Positions 44,855 to 52,560 of a DNA stretch of 64,000 nt are shown one piece after another (the stretch's first letter is position 1; each line of letters starts with the position of its first letter). Location: contig OZ220746.1 in assembly GCA_965117025.1 (NCBI GenBank), positions 2,170,001-2,234,000 of the forward strand, in the 5' to 3' direction. Source of the stretch: VXPQ01 sp965117025. Its GTDB lineage: Bacteria; Bacteroidota; Rhodothermia; Rhodothermales; VXPQ01. Position numbers and translations under genes: made by a program. The notes below the pieces were generated by a model. The model saw only the letters and a list, made by a program, of their open reading frames with translations. It did no database searches and was not told the DNA's origin.

Positions 44855-45487
44855 ATGTCCGCTTTTTCCGATTCGCCGGTTACCCTGTTTCTGCTTGTCG
44901 CCATTCTGCTGACGAGCGGTTATACGCTATTCTTTGACCGCTCCCTCATGGATCGCCTGGCGTTCAGGCCGTATCTGGTGCTGCGTCATCGGCAGTACGC
45001 CCGGCTTATCACGGCAGGGTTCGTGCATGTGAGCGGGGCGCATCTGCTGTTCAATATGATCACGCTGTACTTCTTCGGCCCACCGATGGAGTCTGTGCTG
45101 GGTGCGGGTTCTTTTCTGGTGCTGTACTTCGGATCCGAACTGGCGGCGCACGGACTTTCGCTGGCGTTGCACAGGCGTTCCGTCACATACGCGGCGGTAG
45201 GGGCTTCCGGCGCGATCAGCGGCGTGCTGTTCGGCTACTGTCTGTTTGCGCCGCTCCAGCCCATCTACATTTTCTTTGTGCCGATAGGCATTCCCGCAGC
45301 GCTCTTTGCCGTAGGGTATGTCGTCGTCTCGATGTATGCGATGCGGCGTTCGCATGGCGGTGCAGGGGGCGGCATTGCGCACGAGGCCCATCTCGGCGGT
45401 GCGTTGGGTGGGCTGATGCTCACGATCCTGCTGGAGCCGCGGGCCGTGGAAGTATTTCTGCGACAGTTGGGAGTGATCGGGGTATAG
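44855..45487 (+). CDS. Rhomboid-family intramembrane serine protease
   Basis: 210 residues with about six membrane helices. The catalytic Ser lies in AVGASGAISGVLFGY (GASG motif) and the His in IAHEAHLGGALGG in the last core helix. The Asn/His region HVSGAHLLFNMITLYFFG fits the oxyanion-hole helix. Substrates are unknown. In two-gene arrangement with purQ; a terminator is found about 340 bases downstream. Confidence 0.9.
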   Translation: MSAFSDSPVTLFLLVAILLTSGYTLFFDRSLMDRLAFRPYLVLRHRQYARLITAGFVHVSGAHLLFNMITLYFFGPPMESVLGAGSFLVLYFGSELAAHGLSLALHRRSVTYAAVGASGAISGVLFGYCLFAPLQPIYIFFVPIGIPAALFAVGYVVVSMYAMRRSHGGAGGGIAHEAHLGGALGGLMLTILLEPRAVEVFLRQLGVIGV

Positions 45488-45929
45488 GATTGCTCCGGCA
45501 CGCTGACTCGTGTTGTCCGGCCTGATGTGAATGCAACGTAAGCGTGCGTTGCCTGCATGTTTGCGGTCGTCTCCCGGCTCGTTCCCTGAATATGCCCGAT
45601 GCCATGTTTTGCTTTACGGCTTGGATACTGCAAGTTACATCCGTTATTTCCGAGGCCTTATAGAGAGGTATCTTTCCAGTATTTTAAAAAATATCCGTTA
45701 TTGTTTGCTTTATTCATTGCTATGTCTTACCTTGTCCCTACCTCATGCGCTGGAGGCCCCTTCCGGCACGGTTATTTCCTCCTGTTAACCGGGCTGCGGG
45801 GTATCAGTCGCGCTTTAGTGGGCACCGGGAGCCCGGCCTGCATACCAGGTCGGGCTTTTCGTTTATACACATCCTTTTTTCGAACGGTGTACACTTTGTT
45901 AACAACTTGTGAAATAAATTTTGTTCAGG
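45488..45929. other. 442-base non-coding region downstream of rhomboid gene
   Basis: No supportable gene. Plus-strand frames at 45531-45788 and 45599-46018 lack protein character, and the second runs through a terminator and a promoter. The stretch 45655-45730 is AT-rich. A hairpin terminator lies at 45830-45862. The following 45863-45930 is AT-rich and could act as an upstream element for the strong promoter at 45933. Confidence 0.5.
45830..45862 (+). terminator. Hairpin terminator
   Basis: AGCCCGGCCTG (45830-45840) pairs with CAGGTCGGGCT (45846-45856) with one wobble and a CATAC loop, followed by TTTTCGTTT. It separates the purQ-rhomboid transcript from the strong promoter about 75 bases later. 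Confidence 0.75.
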
Positions 45930-45932
45930 GTC

Positions 45933-45961
45933 TTGACGCGGCTGATACGGGCGCTTATAAT
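45933..45961 (+). promoter_or_regulatory. Near-consensus sigma-70-like promoter of the structured RNA
   Basis: TTGACG (45933-45938), a 17-base spacer, and perfect TATAAT (45956-45961), preceded by an AT-rich stretch. The predicted start is near 45968. It is one of the two best promoter matches I found in the window and no protein gene follows it. Confidence 0.75.
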
Positions 45962-45967
45962 GCATTC

Positions 45968-46511
45968 AGTGCCTTCGGGCACCGTTCCTTGAAGCGACTG
46001 AGTACTCTGGCTGCATGAGGCGCCCGTGCGTCCGTCCCCCTCACTTCGGTGCGGGGTATGCATAGGCTTGATGAAGCGGTTGACAAAGCCGGCTTTCCGG
46101 AGTGCAAGCACACGGTGAAGCGGCGGCAGAAATGCCGACGTGGAGTGTGTAAGCGCGGTGAAGGAGGTCGGGGAGCGTTAGCTGTGGAGAGTGTGTGGAT
46201 ACAGGAAGCGTGGGTAACCAGAAGGCCTGTGGCGCTTGAACCGTCTGCCCATGCGGTTCAGCTGTCCAGCAATCGGGAAACCGGTAGCCGGGCATGTGCC
46301 ACGACGTGGTGTCGAAACTGACTTCGGTCAGTGTGCGACGGCGCGGGAGTCAGGCCTCCCGAATCCCGTTTTCGGAATATTGCTTCGGCGATGCACTGGA
46401 AATGCGGGAGGCCGGTCGCGGACAGGAATACCAGTGAGCATGTAGATTTGTGGGTTTATCCCACATCCAGGCAGGAAAAACGCCGGTTGTTATTACAGCC
46501 GGCGTTTTTTT
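45968..46511 (+). ncRNA. Candidate large structured non-coding RNA (possible group II-intron-derived)
   Basis: About 540 nt bounded by a near-consensus promoter and a strong intrinsic terminator, without a credible reading frame. Helices seen directly: GTGCC-TTCG-GGCAC (45969-45982), CAC-TTCG-GTG inside CCCC/GGGG (46037-46056), GGCA-GAAA-TGCC (46125-46136), GAACCG/CGGTTC (46238-46259), CGG-GAAA-CCG (46274-46283), CTGAC-TTCG-GTCAG (46318-46331), GGGAG/CTCCC (46345-46360) and GTGGG-TTTAT-CCCAC (46450-46464). Three UUCG and two GNRA loops in 540 nt are typical of large ribozyme-like RNAs. A GTGCG at 46026 and the order of purine-rich internal loops recall domain I of some bacterial group II introns, but I see no domain V and no reverse transcriptase. 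It is not rnpB or ssrA by their known conserved segments. Confidence 0.5.
46476..46511 (+). terminator. Strong intrinsic terminator of the structured RNA
   Basis: AAAAACGCCGG (46476-46486) pairs with CCGGCGTTTTT (46499-46509), and the T-run continues to 46511. The A-run on the 5' side would also let it work from the minus strand. Confidence 0.85.
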
Positions 46512-46611
46512 GTTGTTTTTGGCCACTTTTGCACCGTTTTCAGTAATTTTTCCCAATTTTTGGCCATTTTTGGTTCATTTTGGGAAATTTTTGGTATTTT
46601 TTGTCGTTTTT
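46505..46611. other. Phased T-tracts: predicted intrinsically curved DNA
   Basis: Eleven runs of four to seven T begin at 46505, 46516, 46527, 46537, 46547, 46557, 46567, 46578, 46588, 46597 and 46607. Spacing is 9-11 bases, averaging 10.2, in phase with the helical repeat. It lies between the RNA terminator and the 3' end of a small exported-protein gene and has no coding role. Confidence 0.8.
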
Positions 46612-46668
46612 GTGCGAAAATCGGATATTCCGGGAGGTTACGGGGCATAATACCCATAATCCCCCCTT

Positions 46669-46935
46669 TTAGAGGTCAATTGCGTGTATAGCCGAATCGA
46701 TTTCAGTGTTCTGTATTGTTCTCGGGGTAACCAGTTCTTTTAGGGGTACACCTGTGTCCCTTACCATGCGCCTGAGGTCACGTACTGCTTTTCGAACGCG
46801 ATCTCCATCATCGCTTTCAAGCTCTACCGCTATGGCTTCCTGTTCATCGGCGGAGTGGTCAACGCCCTGTGCCGCCACAGTAGTGAGGCACAAGAGTCCT
46901 ATCAGAAACGGTGTGGTGTATTTGAAGATGCTCAT
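46669..46935 (-). CDS. Small exported protein, unknown function
   Basis: 88 residues. The ATG at 46935 starts a clean signal peptide (Lys near the start, FLIGLLCLTTVAAQG). The mature 65 residues are highly charged with a helical look (DEQEAIAVELESDDGDRVRKAVRDLRRMVRD) and contain no Cys. No family recognised; HEAT-like helix character is possible. Curved DNA lies just beyond the stop. Confidence 0.7.
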   Translation of the reverse strand: MSIFKYTTPFLIGLLCLTTVAAQGVDHSADEQEAIAVELESDDGDRVRKAVRDLRRMVRDTGVPLKELVTPRTIQNTEIDSAIHAIDL

Positions 46936-46996
46936 GGCGACGGGGTTCTAAGGATCCTTTTCACCCGTGTCCATAGGGGTATGGCATGTATAAATA

Positions 46997-47025
46997 GTTC
47001 CCCAAAGTGAGCGTTTTTGGGGAAC
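46997..47025 (-). terminator. 10-bp perfect hairpin downstream of OB-fold protein gene
   Basis: GTTCCCCAAA (46997-47006) and TTTGGGGAAC (47016-47025) pair perfectly around a 9-base loop. The hairpin lies 27 bases beyond the stop of the gene at 47052-47579, and the minus strand continues CTATTTATA. It is the likely end of that transcript. Confidence 0.65.
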
Positions 47026-47051
47026 CCCAATGCCCCGGACCGACAGCCCGA

Positions 47052-47579
47052 TCACAATATGATGCAGGGGTCGATCTCGACGTTTCTCCCGAGCGGGCCA
47101 TATCCTAAGATGGAACCCTCCATAGCGATCCTGTCCCCCCTTTTGAGGGTATTCACAAGCGACTTCTGACGCCCGGAAAAGTAGCACTTTACACCCTTTG
47201 CATAGATTCCATCGGACCGGGCCCCATCGTAGCTGACGAATCTGATATAATCGCCCTCTACCCTGTACACTATACCCGTGATTACCATAACCCGACCGCG
47301 GTAGTTAAACTCCGCCCGCTGTTCGTCTTTCTCGTATAGCATCTCTATTTCTGTCGTCGTGGCCTCCGCAAAGACGGACGATACGGGAAGCGGGCTGTCC
47401 TGGGCCATCGCCGGACGATAGGGCGCCAGTTCCTGTTCTACGTGCCCTTGTTCCAGCACGGCCAGGGGCGCGCCTTCCAATGGTTGTATCTGACCCAGCA
47501 CTTCAGGGCACCATCCCCCAAGTATGACTACTGCAGTCAGTACCGCAAACCTTTGCGCTATAGATCGTTCTCTGTGCAT
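47052..47579 (-). CDS. Exported protein with tRNA_anti-like OB-fold domain
   Basis: 175 residues from the ATG at 47579, chosen because GGAG lies 6 bases upstream and a signal peptide starts there (HRERSIAQRFAVLTAVVILGGW...LGQ). The C-terminal 90 residues look like the OB-fold tRNA_anti-like domain found in small exported proteins: EFNYRGRVMVITGIVYRVEGDYIRFVSYDG, KCYFSGRQKSLVNTLKRGDRIAMEGSILGYG. Despite the name, binding of nucleic acid has not been shown for this class. Monocistronic, with an extended -10 promoter about 60 bases upstream and a hairpin downstream. Confidence 0.75.
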   Translation of the reverse strand: MHRERSIAQRFAVLTAVVILGGWCPEVLGQIQPLEGAPLAVLEQGHVEQELAPYRPAMAQDSPLPVSSVFAEATTTEIEMLYEKDEQRAEFNYRGRVMVITGIVYRVEGDYIRFVSYDGARSDGIYAKGVKCYFSGRQKSLVNTLKRGDRIAMEGSILGYGPLGRNVEIDPCIIL

Positions 47580-47636
47580 GTTCATCTCCGCGTGCATACG
47601 GTCAGGGTCCGGTTTCCAACGAAACTGATCATTTTT

Positions 47637-47645
47637 ATTATAGCA
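47637..47645 (-). promoter_or_regulatory. Extended -10 promoter candidate for the OB-fold protein
   Basis: On the minus strand TGCTATAAT (TATAAT at 47637-47642) matches the extended -10 also seen before gltA. A TTGACA lies at 47654-47659, only 11 bases upstream, so it cannot serve as a normal -35 for this -10. A second similar TATAAT occurs at 47728-47733. Confidence 0.4.
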
Positions 47646-47816
47646 CTTGCCGCTGTCAAATGAAACCCCCATAGGCCAAAGTCGGCGAAAATGGAATAGT
47701 ATCTCTGCAGGCGCCGAAGCGGCCTTTATTATAGCCATTGCCCTCCTTGCGTACAGGGTTTGATGTATGCATCGGAGCGCCGGCCCTTGCACGCTGCGCG
47801 TCCCGGGGTGAAAAAA

Positions 47817-48206
47817 TCAGCGTCCGAGCGTTGTTCTGCGCTCGGCCAGAGCGCTTTCGATAAGCCCTCGAATCGCCGGATGGCCCACATCTTCCAGAGA
47901 GTGCATCTTCACATGGCGCAGACGTGCGCCCGTCCCCTCAAGCAGGGCCTCCGGGTCTGCCAGAGCCACGCCCTGATAAAAGCCGAGGTTAACCCAGCGT
48001 TTGTAGGGCAGAATGTAGACATAGCCGTCAATCATTTGTCTTGACCCCACGCCATAGGTTGCAGAGCGGTAACCAAGGCGGACCACCTCGCAGGCGCCCG
48101 GATCGATCTCGAAAACCAGCTCCCGCAGCGCTTGCGCAATGGGACGGAGGGGCTCTTCCGTGATCCGGAGCAAGTCGTCGAATGTTCCGATGCTGGCTTT
48201 GGACAT
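47817..48206 (-). CDS. DUF1801-family protein
   Basis: 129 residues from the ATG at 48206 (AAGGAAG about 9 bases upstream). It follows the DUF1801 pattern: a helical start, EVVRLGYRSATYGVG, then VYILPYKRWVNLGFYQGVALADPEALLEGTGARLRHVKMHSLEDV. This is a frataxin-like fold of unknown biochemical function. It ends with a helix rich in Ala, Glu and Arg. It lies 95 bases after the GNAT-like gene on the same strand. Confidence 0.85.
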   Translation of the reverse strand: MSKASIGTFDDLLRITEEPLRPIAQALRELVFEIDPGACEVVRLGYRSATYGVGSRQMIDGYVYILPYKRWVNLGFYQGVALADPEALLEGTGARLRHVKMHSLEDVGHPAIRGLIESALAERRTTLGR

Positions 48207-48300
48207 ATCTTGCCGCTTCCTTATTTCATGGAGATTGTGTACGGAAGTGCCGGGACAGTAGAGCCATCCTGTCGATCCATAGGGTACCTGCCTCACCGCC

Positions 48301-49443
48301 CTACGCCAGGGCCTTCTCCATCATTGCATATTCCTTGTCGACGACGCCGCCAAAAGAAATGAGTGCATTTCGCTGGCGCACGTTGGATTCAAGAACCCAA
48401 CTCAGTTCGCCTGCGTCGTAGCCGAGTTTCTCGCCGTCGCGGATGGCCGCAAGGTTCAGGATAGCATCCAGGCCGCGTCCGTGATATTTTTTTCGGACAC
48501 CGAGAATGGGGGTACGGACTTCCGTGATTCCGCCGAATTTTTCCCGGATCAGCAACTGAAACACTCCGAAGGGAAACAACCGCCCGTTGCGTACATGCCG
48601 GAGTAACTGGTTGATGTTGGGCAGCGATACCGAAAACCCCACGGGTACTCCGTCGTCCTCCACAAAATAGATGATGTTCGGATCGACGATCTGCTTCATC
48701 TGCCGGGCAAGCTGGGCAAATTCCCCCTCCGTCATCGGAACATGCCCCCAGTTGTTTTCCCAGGCGTCGTTGTAGATGTCGAGAATCGTCTGCGCTTCTT
48801 CTTCGAATCGCTTCATGTCCAGCGTGCGCAGCGTAACCCCCGGGTTGCGCTTTTTGACGATCTCGACGCCGCGCTCGAGTTTGGTGGTCTTCACGTACTT
48901 CTTGTGGATATAATACCCCCACATGCTCATCACACGCTCGAAGCCGTACCGCTCCAGAAAGGACACGTAGTACGGGGGGTTGTACGGCATGAGAACCCCC
49001 GGTTCTTTGCTGAACCCATCCACCAGCAGGCCGCAGGTATCGTTGATGGAGGGGTTCGTGGGGCCGCGCACCCCTGTCAGGCCCTCTTCCCGGAGGCGAG
49101 CGGAAGCGGCGTCGAGGAGTGCTTCCGCTACCGTATAATCTTCTATTGTTTCGAAAAACCCGAAATAGCCCAGGTTATCCTCGTAGGTCTTGAGATGCAT
49201 GCCGTTTACGATGGCGGCGATGCGTCCGGTGACAGTTCCGGAGGCATCTCGAGCAAGAAACGGATGGATGGCGCCGTGCTCGAAGAAAGCGTTCTTCTTC
49301 GGGTGCAGCGTGTGGCGAATATCCTGGCGGAGCGGAGGTATCCAGGCCGGATAGTCTCGGTACAGGCGGTACGGGAAATCAATGAATGCCTTGAGATCGC
49401 TCCGGGAGCGGACGGGACGAATAGTCACGGAGCGTGTAGTCAT
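48301..49443 (-). CDS. GNAT-like N-acyltransferase, candidate ceramide synthase partner of Spt
   Basis: 380 residues. The fold looks like a GNAT-superfamily protein: an N-terminal domain with WIPPLRQDIRHTLHPKKNAFFEHGAIHPFLARDASGTVTGRIAAI and a C-terminal domain containing YFVEDDGVPVGFSVSLP and VRKKYHGRGLDAILNLAAIRDGEKLG, where a pantetheine-binding loop would lie. It starts 42 bases after serine palmitoyltransferase on the same strand. Bacterial ceramide synthase (bCerS) in Caulobacter is an acyltransferase of a similar kind encoded with spt, so this protein is a reasonable candidate for N-acylation of the sphingoid base. That is inference from gene order and fold. Confidence 0.65.
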   Translation of the reverse strand: MTTRSVTIRPVRSRSDLKAFIDFPYRLYRDYPAWIPPLRQDIRHTLHPKKNAFFEHGAIHPFLARDASGTVTGRIAAIVNGMHLKTYEDNLGYFGFFETIEDYTVAEALLDAASARLREEGLTGVRGPTNPSINDTCGLLVDGFSKEPGVLMPYNPPYYVSFLERYGFERVMSMWGYYIHKKYVKTTKLERGVEIVKKRNPGVTLRTLDMKRFEEEAQTILDIYNDAWENNWGHVPMTEGEFAQLARQMKQIVDPNIIYFVEDDGVPVGFSVSLPNINQLLRHVRNGRLFPFGVFQLLIREKFGGITEVRTPILGVRKKYHGRGLDAILNLAAIRDGEKLGYDAGELSWVLESNVRQRNALISFGGVVDKEYAMMEKALA

Positions 49444-49485
49444 GCGGGCAGGGGAATGGCAGACACGGGTACGGCCGGCATGGCT

Positions 49486-50835
49486 TTATGGCTGGGCGTC
49501 AGCCTGTACCGTCTCCGCCAGGTATTGCTCGTGCTCTTCGAACGTTGCCGTACCGTTTCTGTTGACGATACCGTGTTTTATTCCCACACGGGTGAATTTT
49601 TCAAGGATAAAATCCAATTCGTTGTTTGAGTGCGTCGCCATGAAGGACGTGCGCATGAGAGATTGGCCCTGCGGCACGGCAGGAGGGGCGACTGCATTGG
49701 CGAAGACGCCTTCTTCGAGCAGGTCGTGCCAGAATTTGAAACAGGTCAGCATGTCGCCGATAACGACTGGAATGACCGGGGACTGACTGGTCCAGATATT
49801 GAATCCGAAATTCCGGAAGCCGTTACGCATATAGTCCGAAATTTCCCAGAGGCGCTGGAGGCGCTCGGGTTCGGTCTCCAGGATGTCCAGGCACTTAAGG
49901 ACCGTAGCCACACTGGGGGGCGGCATGGAGGCGCTGAACATGTGCGTGGAGCTGCGATGGCGAATAAACTCGACGATGTCCCTGGTCGCCACACAGAATC
50001 CCCCTATTGAGGCGAAGCTCTTCGAGAACGTCCCCGTGGTCAGGGGCACCCGTTTGCTGAGGCCGAAGTGCGCTGCCGAACCGCGTCCGCCCGGTCCAAT
50101 GACGCCGCAGGCATGCGCGTCGTCAAGCAATAGCGCCGCCCCGAATTCTTCGGCGAGTTCAACCAGTTCCGGCACCTTCGCGATGACGCCGCTCATGGAG
50201 AACACCCCGTCCGTAACGATCAACTTTCCTGCTTGCGGATTAGTCCTGCAGGTCTTGGCAAGCAATCTCCGCAGGTGATCCATGTCGTTGTGCCGAAAAC
50301 GGATCGTTTCCCCCATGCTCGCACGCGTACCCGCGGTGATGGAGGCATGGTTATCCTTGTCGGAGAAGATGAAATCCCCCTTGCCGGCAAGAGACTGAAT
50401 CACCCCCTCATTCGCCATGTATCCTGTCGAAAACACCACACAACCCGGCGCTTTCATGAATGTGGCAAGCCGTTCTTCCAGTTGGATGTGCAGATCGAGC
50501 GTGCCATTGAGGAACCGGCTCCCTGTGCAACCGGTGCCGTACTTCTTGATGGCCCCGGCGGCGGCTTCCTGTACGCGGGGATCGGACGTGAGCCCCAGGT
50601 AATTATTGGAGCCGGCCATAATGACCTCGCGCCCGTTCAGGATGGCGCGGGTGCCCTCGTTCCGTTCGATCATGCGGAAATACGGATACAAGCCGGCTTT
50701 TTTGGCCTGTCCGTAATCTGTCGATTCGTCAAAAAATCGATGGCATTTTTCGAACAGCGTCAGTTCTTTCGCCGCACAGGTATCCACTGACGCACCGTCA
50801 TGGCGCTCTGACTGGGAATCAAGAAGCGTCGTCAT
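49486..50835 (-). CDS. spt: Serine palmitoyltransferase (alpha-oxoamine synthase family)
   Basis: 449 residues from the ATG at 50835. The PLP enzyme condenses L-serine with palmitoyl-CoA, the first step of sphingolipid synthesis. Landmarks: NNYLGLTSDPRV, GTGCTGSRFLNGTLDLHIQLEERLA, DGVFSMSGVIAKVPELVELAEEFGA, LLLDDAHACGVIGPGGRG, and the PLP lysine in TTGTFSKSFASIGGF. The long N-terminal part (FFDESTDYGQAKKAGLYPYFRMIE) and TFSKSFAS resemble Spt more than 8-amino-7-oxononanoate synthase or 2-amino-3-ketobutyrate ligase. The downstream GNAT-like gene supports a sphingolipid role. Confidence 0.88.
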   Translation of the reverse strand: MTTLLDSQSERHDGASVDTCAAKELTLFEKCHRFFDESTDYGQAKKAGLYPYFRMIERNEGTRAILNGREVIMAGSNNYLGLTSDPRVQEAAAGAIKKYGTGCTGSRFLNGTLDLHIQLEERLATFMKAPGCVVFSTGYMANEGVIQSLAGKGDFIFSDKDNHASITAGTRASMGETIRFRHNDMDHLRRLLAKTCRTNPQAGKLIVTDGVFSMSGVIAKVPELVELAEEFGAALLLDDAHACGVIGPGGRGSAAHFGLSKRVPLTTGTFSKSFASIGGFCVATRDIVEFIRHRSSTHMFSASMPPPSVATVLKCLDILETEPERLQRLWEISDYMRNGFRNFGFNIWTSQSPVIPVVIGDMLTCFKFWHDLLEEGVFANAVAPPAVPQGQSLMRTSFMATHSNNELDFILEKFTRVGIKHGIVNRNGTATFEEHEQYLAETVQADAQP

Positions 50836-50968
50836 ATTGTCGTGATTCGTCTCGGGCGGTATGGCCAGGGAACGGGCCCCTGTCGAAGCAAGCAGACGGA
50901 ATGCGTGCAAAATGTCTCCACACAATAGCGTTAACGCATTAACGGGCTAAAATAAGCAATTTCCGACA

Positions 50969-51634
50969 TTAATATCCGCATGGCTTCTTTATCGGGCCGC
51001 ATCTTCGGTTTTGTCCCGGCCCGGCGCCGGTGTTTCGCTGCCTGAATCGCCATGTCGCCGAGATTCCTGCGGGCTGGAGGGAAAATGCCAGATTCTCGCC
51101 TACATCGAAATCGAGCAGTTGCGCGTGGACATACGCATCGAGGATCGAAAGCCCGTAGAACACGCCGGCGCCGATATACAGCATGTCGCGATTTCTCCGG
51201 AGCGCATCGCGTTGCTGGCGGAACAGGCCGGACAGCCTGTTCCGGAAGGCGTCTGACGCGGCTTCCTCGGGAGAGATCCCCAGTTCGCTGAGCAGGCTCA
51301 GGTAGTCCTGCTCGTAGCTTGCAGGAACGTTTGCCGTGGAGATATCCCGGATGACCCACAGGTAGCCATGGCCATATGTCCGGTATCGCCGATTCGTATG
51401 GATGATTGTTCCGGTCAAACCTGCCAGACCGCCCCAGACAACGGCTGCCTTAACGTATTGGCGATTGCGGAGTTGGCCCCAGCCGGGTACGGCGGCTCGC
51501 CAAAGTACAGCGCGGGGGGCAGGATCATGCGCCGCAACGGTTGTATCAGGTTGTGCTGCTACGGGAGGCGCTGCCGGGAAACCGGCCATGCATGCCATCA
51601 GGACGACCGCGCCGTAACCGATCCGGCTATCCAC
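50969..51634 (-). CDS. DUF5683 membrane protein next to parAB
   Basis: 221 residues from a GTG start at 51634, just 2 bases after the parB stop. The signal-like N-terminus is followed by a glycine-rich hydrophobic stretch (AAVPGWGQLRNRQYVKAAVVWGGLAGLTG) typical of DUF5683, a soluble helical region and another hydrophobic segment (MLYIGAGVFYGLSILDAYVHAQL). In Bacteroidota this gene commonly follows parA-parB. Function unknown. The tail after residue 195 is Arg-rich. Confidence 0.83.
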   Translation of the reverse strand: MDSRIGYGAVVLMACMAGFPAAPPVAAQPDTTVAAHDPAPRAVLWRAAVPGWGQLRNRQYVKAAVVWGGLAGLTGTIIHTNRRYRTYGHGYLWVIRDISTANVPASYEQDYLSLLSELGISPEEAASDAFRNRLSGLFRQQRDALRRNRDMLYIGAGVFYGLSILDAYVHAQLLDFDVGENLAFSLQPAGISATWRFRQRNTGAGPGQNRRCGPIKKPCGY

Positions 51635-51636
51635 GA

Positions 51637-52536
51637 TTATTTTCCGGTTATCAATTCGAGAAGCCGCTCCAGATCATCGCCGGAATAATAATCGATTTCG
51701 ATCCGGCCGCCATCGCCCTGACGCCGGATGCCTACCCGGGTACCCAGATGGTTGCGAAGTTGCACCGTATATTGCTCGAGTTGCAGGGCGTCGCGTTTCG
51801 GCAAGCCTGTTTCAGGGCCGCCCGCTTTTTTGTTTTTTCTGCCCTCCGTCCGGCGGTTTTCCCGCACCCTCCGCTCGATTTCCCGTACGGACAGCCCCTC
51901 CGCCTTGATCGCGTTGAAGAGCGCGATCTGCGTTTTTTCGTCCTTTGTGTTGATCAGGACGCGGGCATGCCCGACCGACACTTCCCCGTCGCGGAGCCCG
52001 GCCTGGATGATTGGCGGCAGCCGGAGCAGGCGCAGCATGTTGGTTACGGCAGACCGGCTTTTTGCAACGCTCTGCGCAACGTCTTCGTGGGTCATCTCAC
52101 ATTCTTCCATCAGGCGCCGGTAGGCAAGCGCCTCCTCGATCGGATTGAGGTTTTCCCGCTGGATATTCTCGACGATAGCCATTTGCAACATGCTATCCGC
52201 ATCTACCTCCCGAACATAGGCGGGTATGCGTTCGAGGCCGGCGCGCCGCGCCGCGCGCAACCGTCGTTCTCCGGAAATGAGTTCATAACCGCTTCCCCCC
52301 GTCCGCACCGTGACGGGTTGAATAAGCCCGAGTTGCTCGATCGAATGCGCCAGTGCGATGAGCGCCTCTTCATCGAAGTCCCTGCGGGGTTGAAAGGGAT
52401 TCGGCCGAATGAGCGCGATGTCGATCTCACTGATCTGACGGATTCGTTGGGTTGGGCGACCGGGCGCAAGAGGCTCCTCGTTCGATTCCAGGATGGCGCT
52501 CAGTCCGCGTCCCAGCGCTTCTTTCCGTGGTGCCAT
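51637..52536 (-). CDS. parB: Chromosome partitioning protein ParB
   Basis: 299 residues. N-terminal clamp/CTPase domain with IDIALIRPNPFQPRRDFDEEALIALAHSIEQLG and the arginine patch GERRLRAARRAGL, central helix-turn-helix (TIVENIQRENLNPIEEALAY, THEDVAQSVAKSRSAVTNMLRLLRL) and a C-terminal dimerisation segment. A Lys/Arg/Gly-rich linker lies near residue 220. It loads at parS sites and recruits SMC; I did not find a perfect parS (TGTTTCACGTGAAACA) in the window. Cotranscribed after parA. Confidence 0.94.
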   Translation of the reverse strand: MAPRKEALGRGLSAILESNEEPLAPGRPTQRIRQISEIDIALIRPNPFQPRRDFDEEALIALAHSIEQLGLIQPVTVRTGGSGYELISGERRLRAARRAGLERIPAYVREVDADSMLQMAIVENIQRENLNPIEEALAYRRLMEECEMTHEDVAQSVAKSRSAVTNMLRLLRLPPIIQAGLRDGEVSVGHARVLINTKDEKTQIALFNAIKAEGLSVREIERRVRENRRTEGRKNKKAGGPETGLPKRDALQLEQYTVQLRNHLGTRVGIRRQGDGGRIEIDYYSGDDLERLLELITGK

Positions 52537-52560
52537 GGTGTAATAGGGGATACGTGAGGC

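Noticed and set aside
45531..46321. Plus-strand frames of 85-139 codons in the non-coding block (45531-45788, 45599-46018, 46049-46321)
   Set aside because: No ribosome-binding sites or protein character; one crosses a terminator and a promoter and another lies in the hairpin-rich RNA.
45968..46511. RNase P RNA or tmRNA
   Set aside because: The conserved GAGGAAAGTCC and ACAGAA segments of rnpB, and the tRNA-like ends and GGTTCGAATCC of ssrA, are not present.
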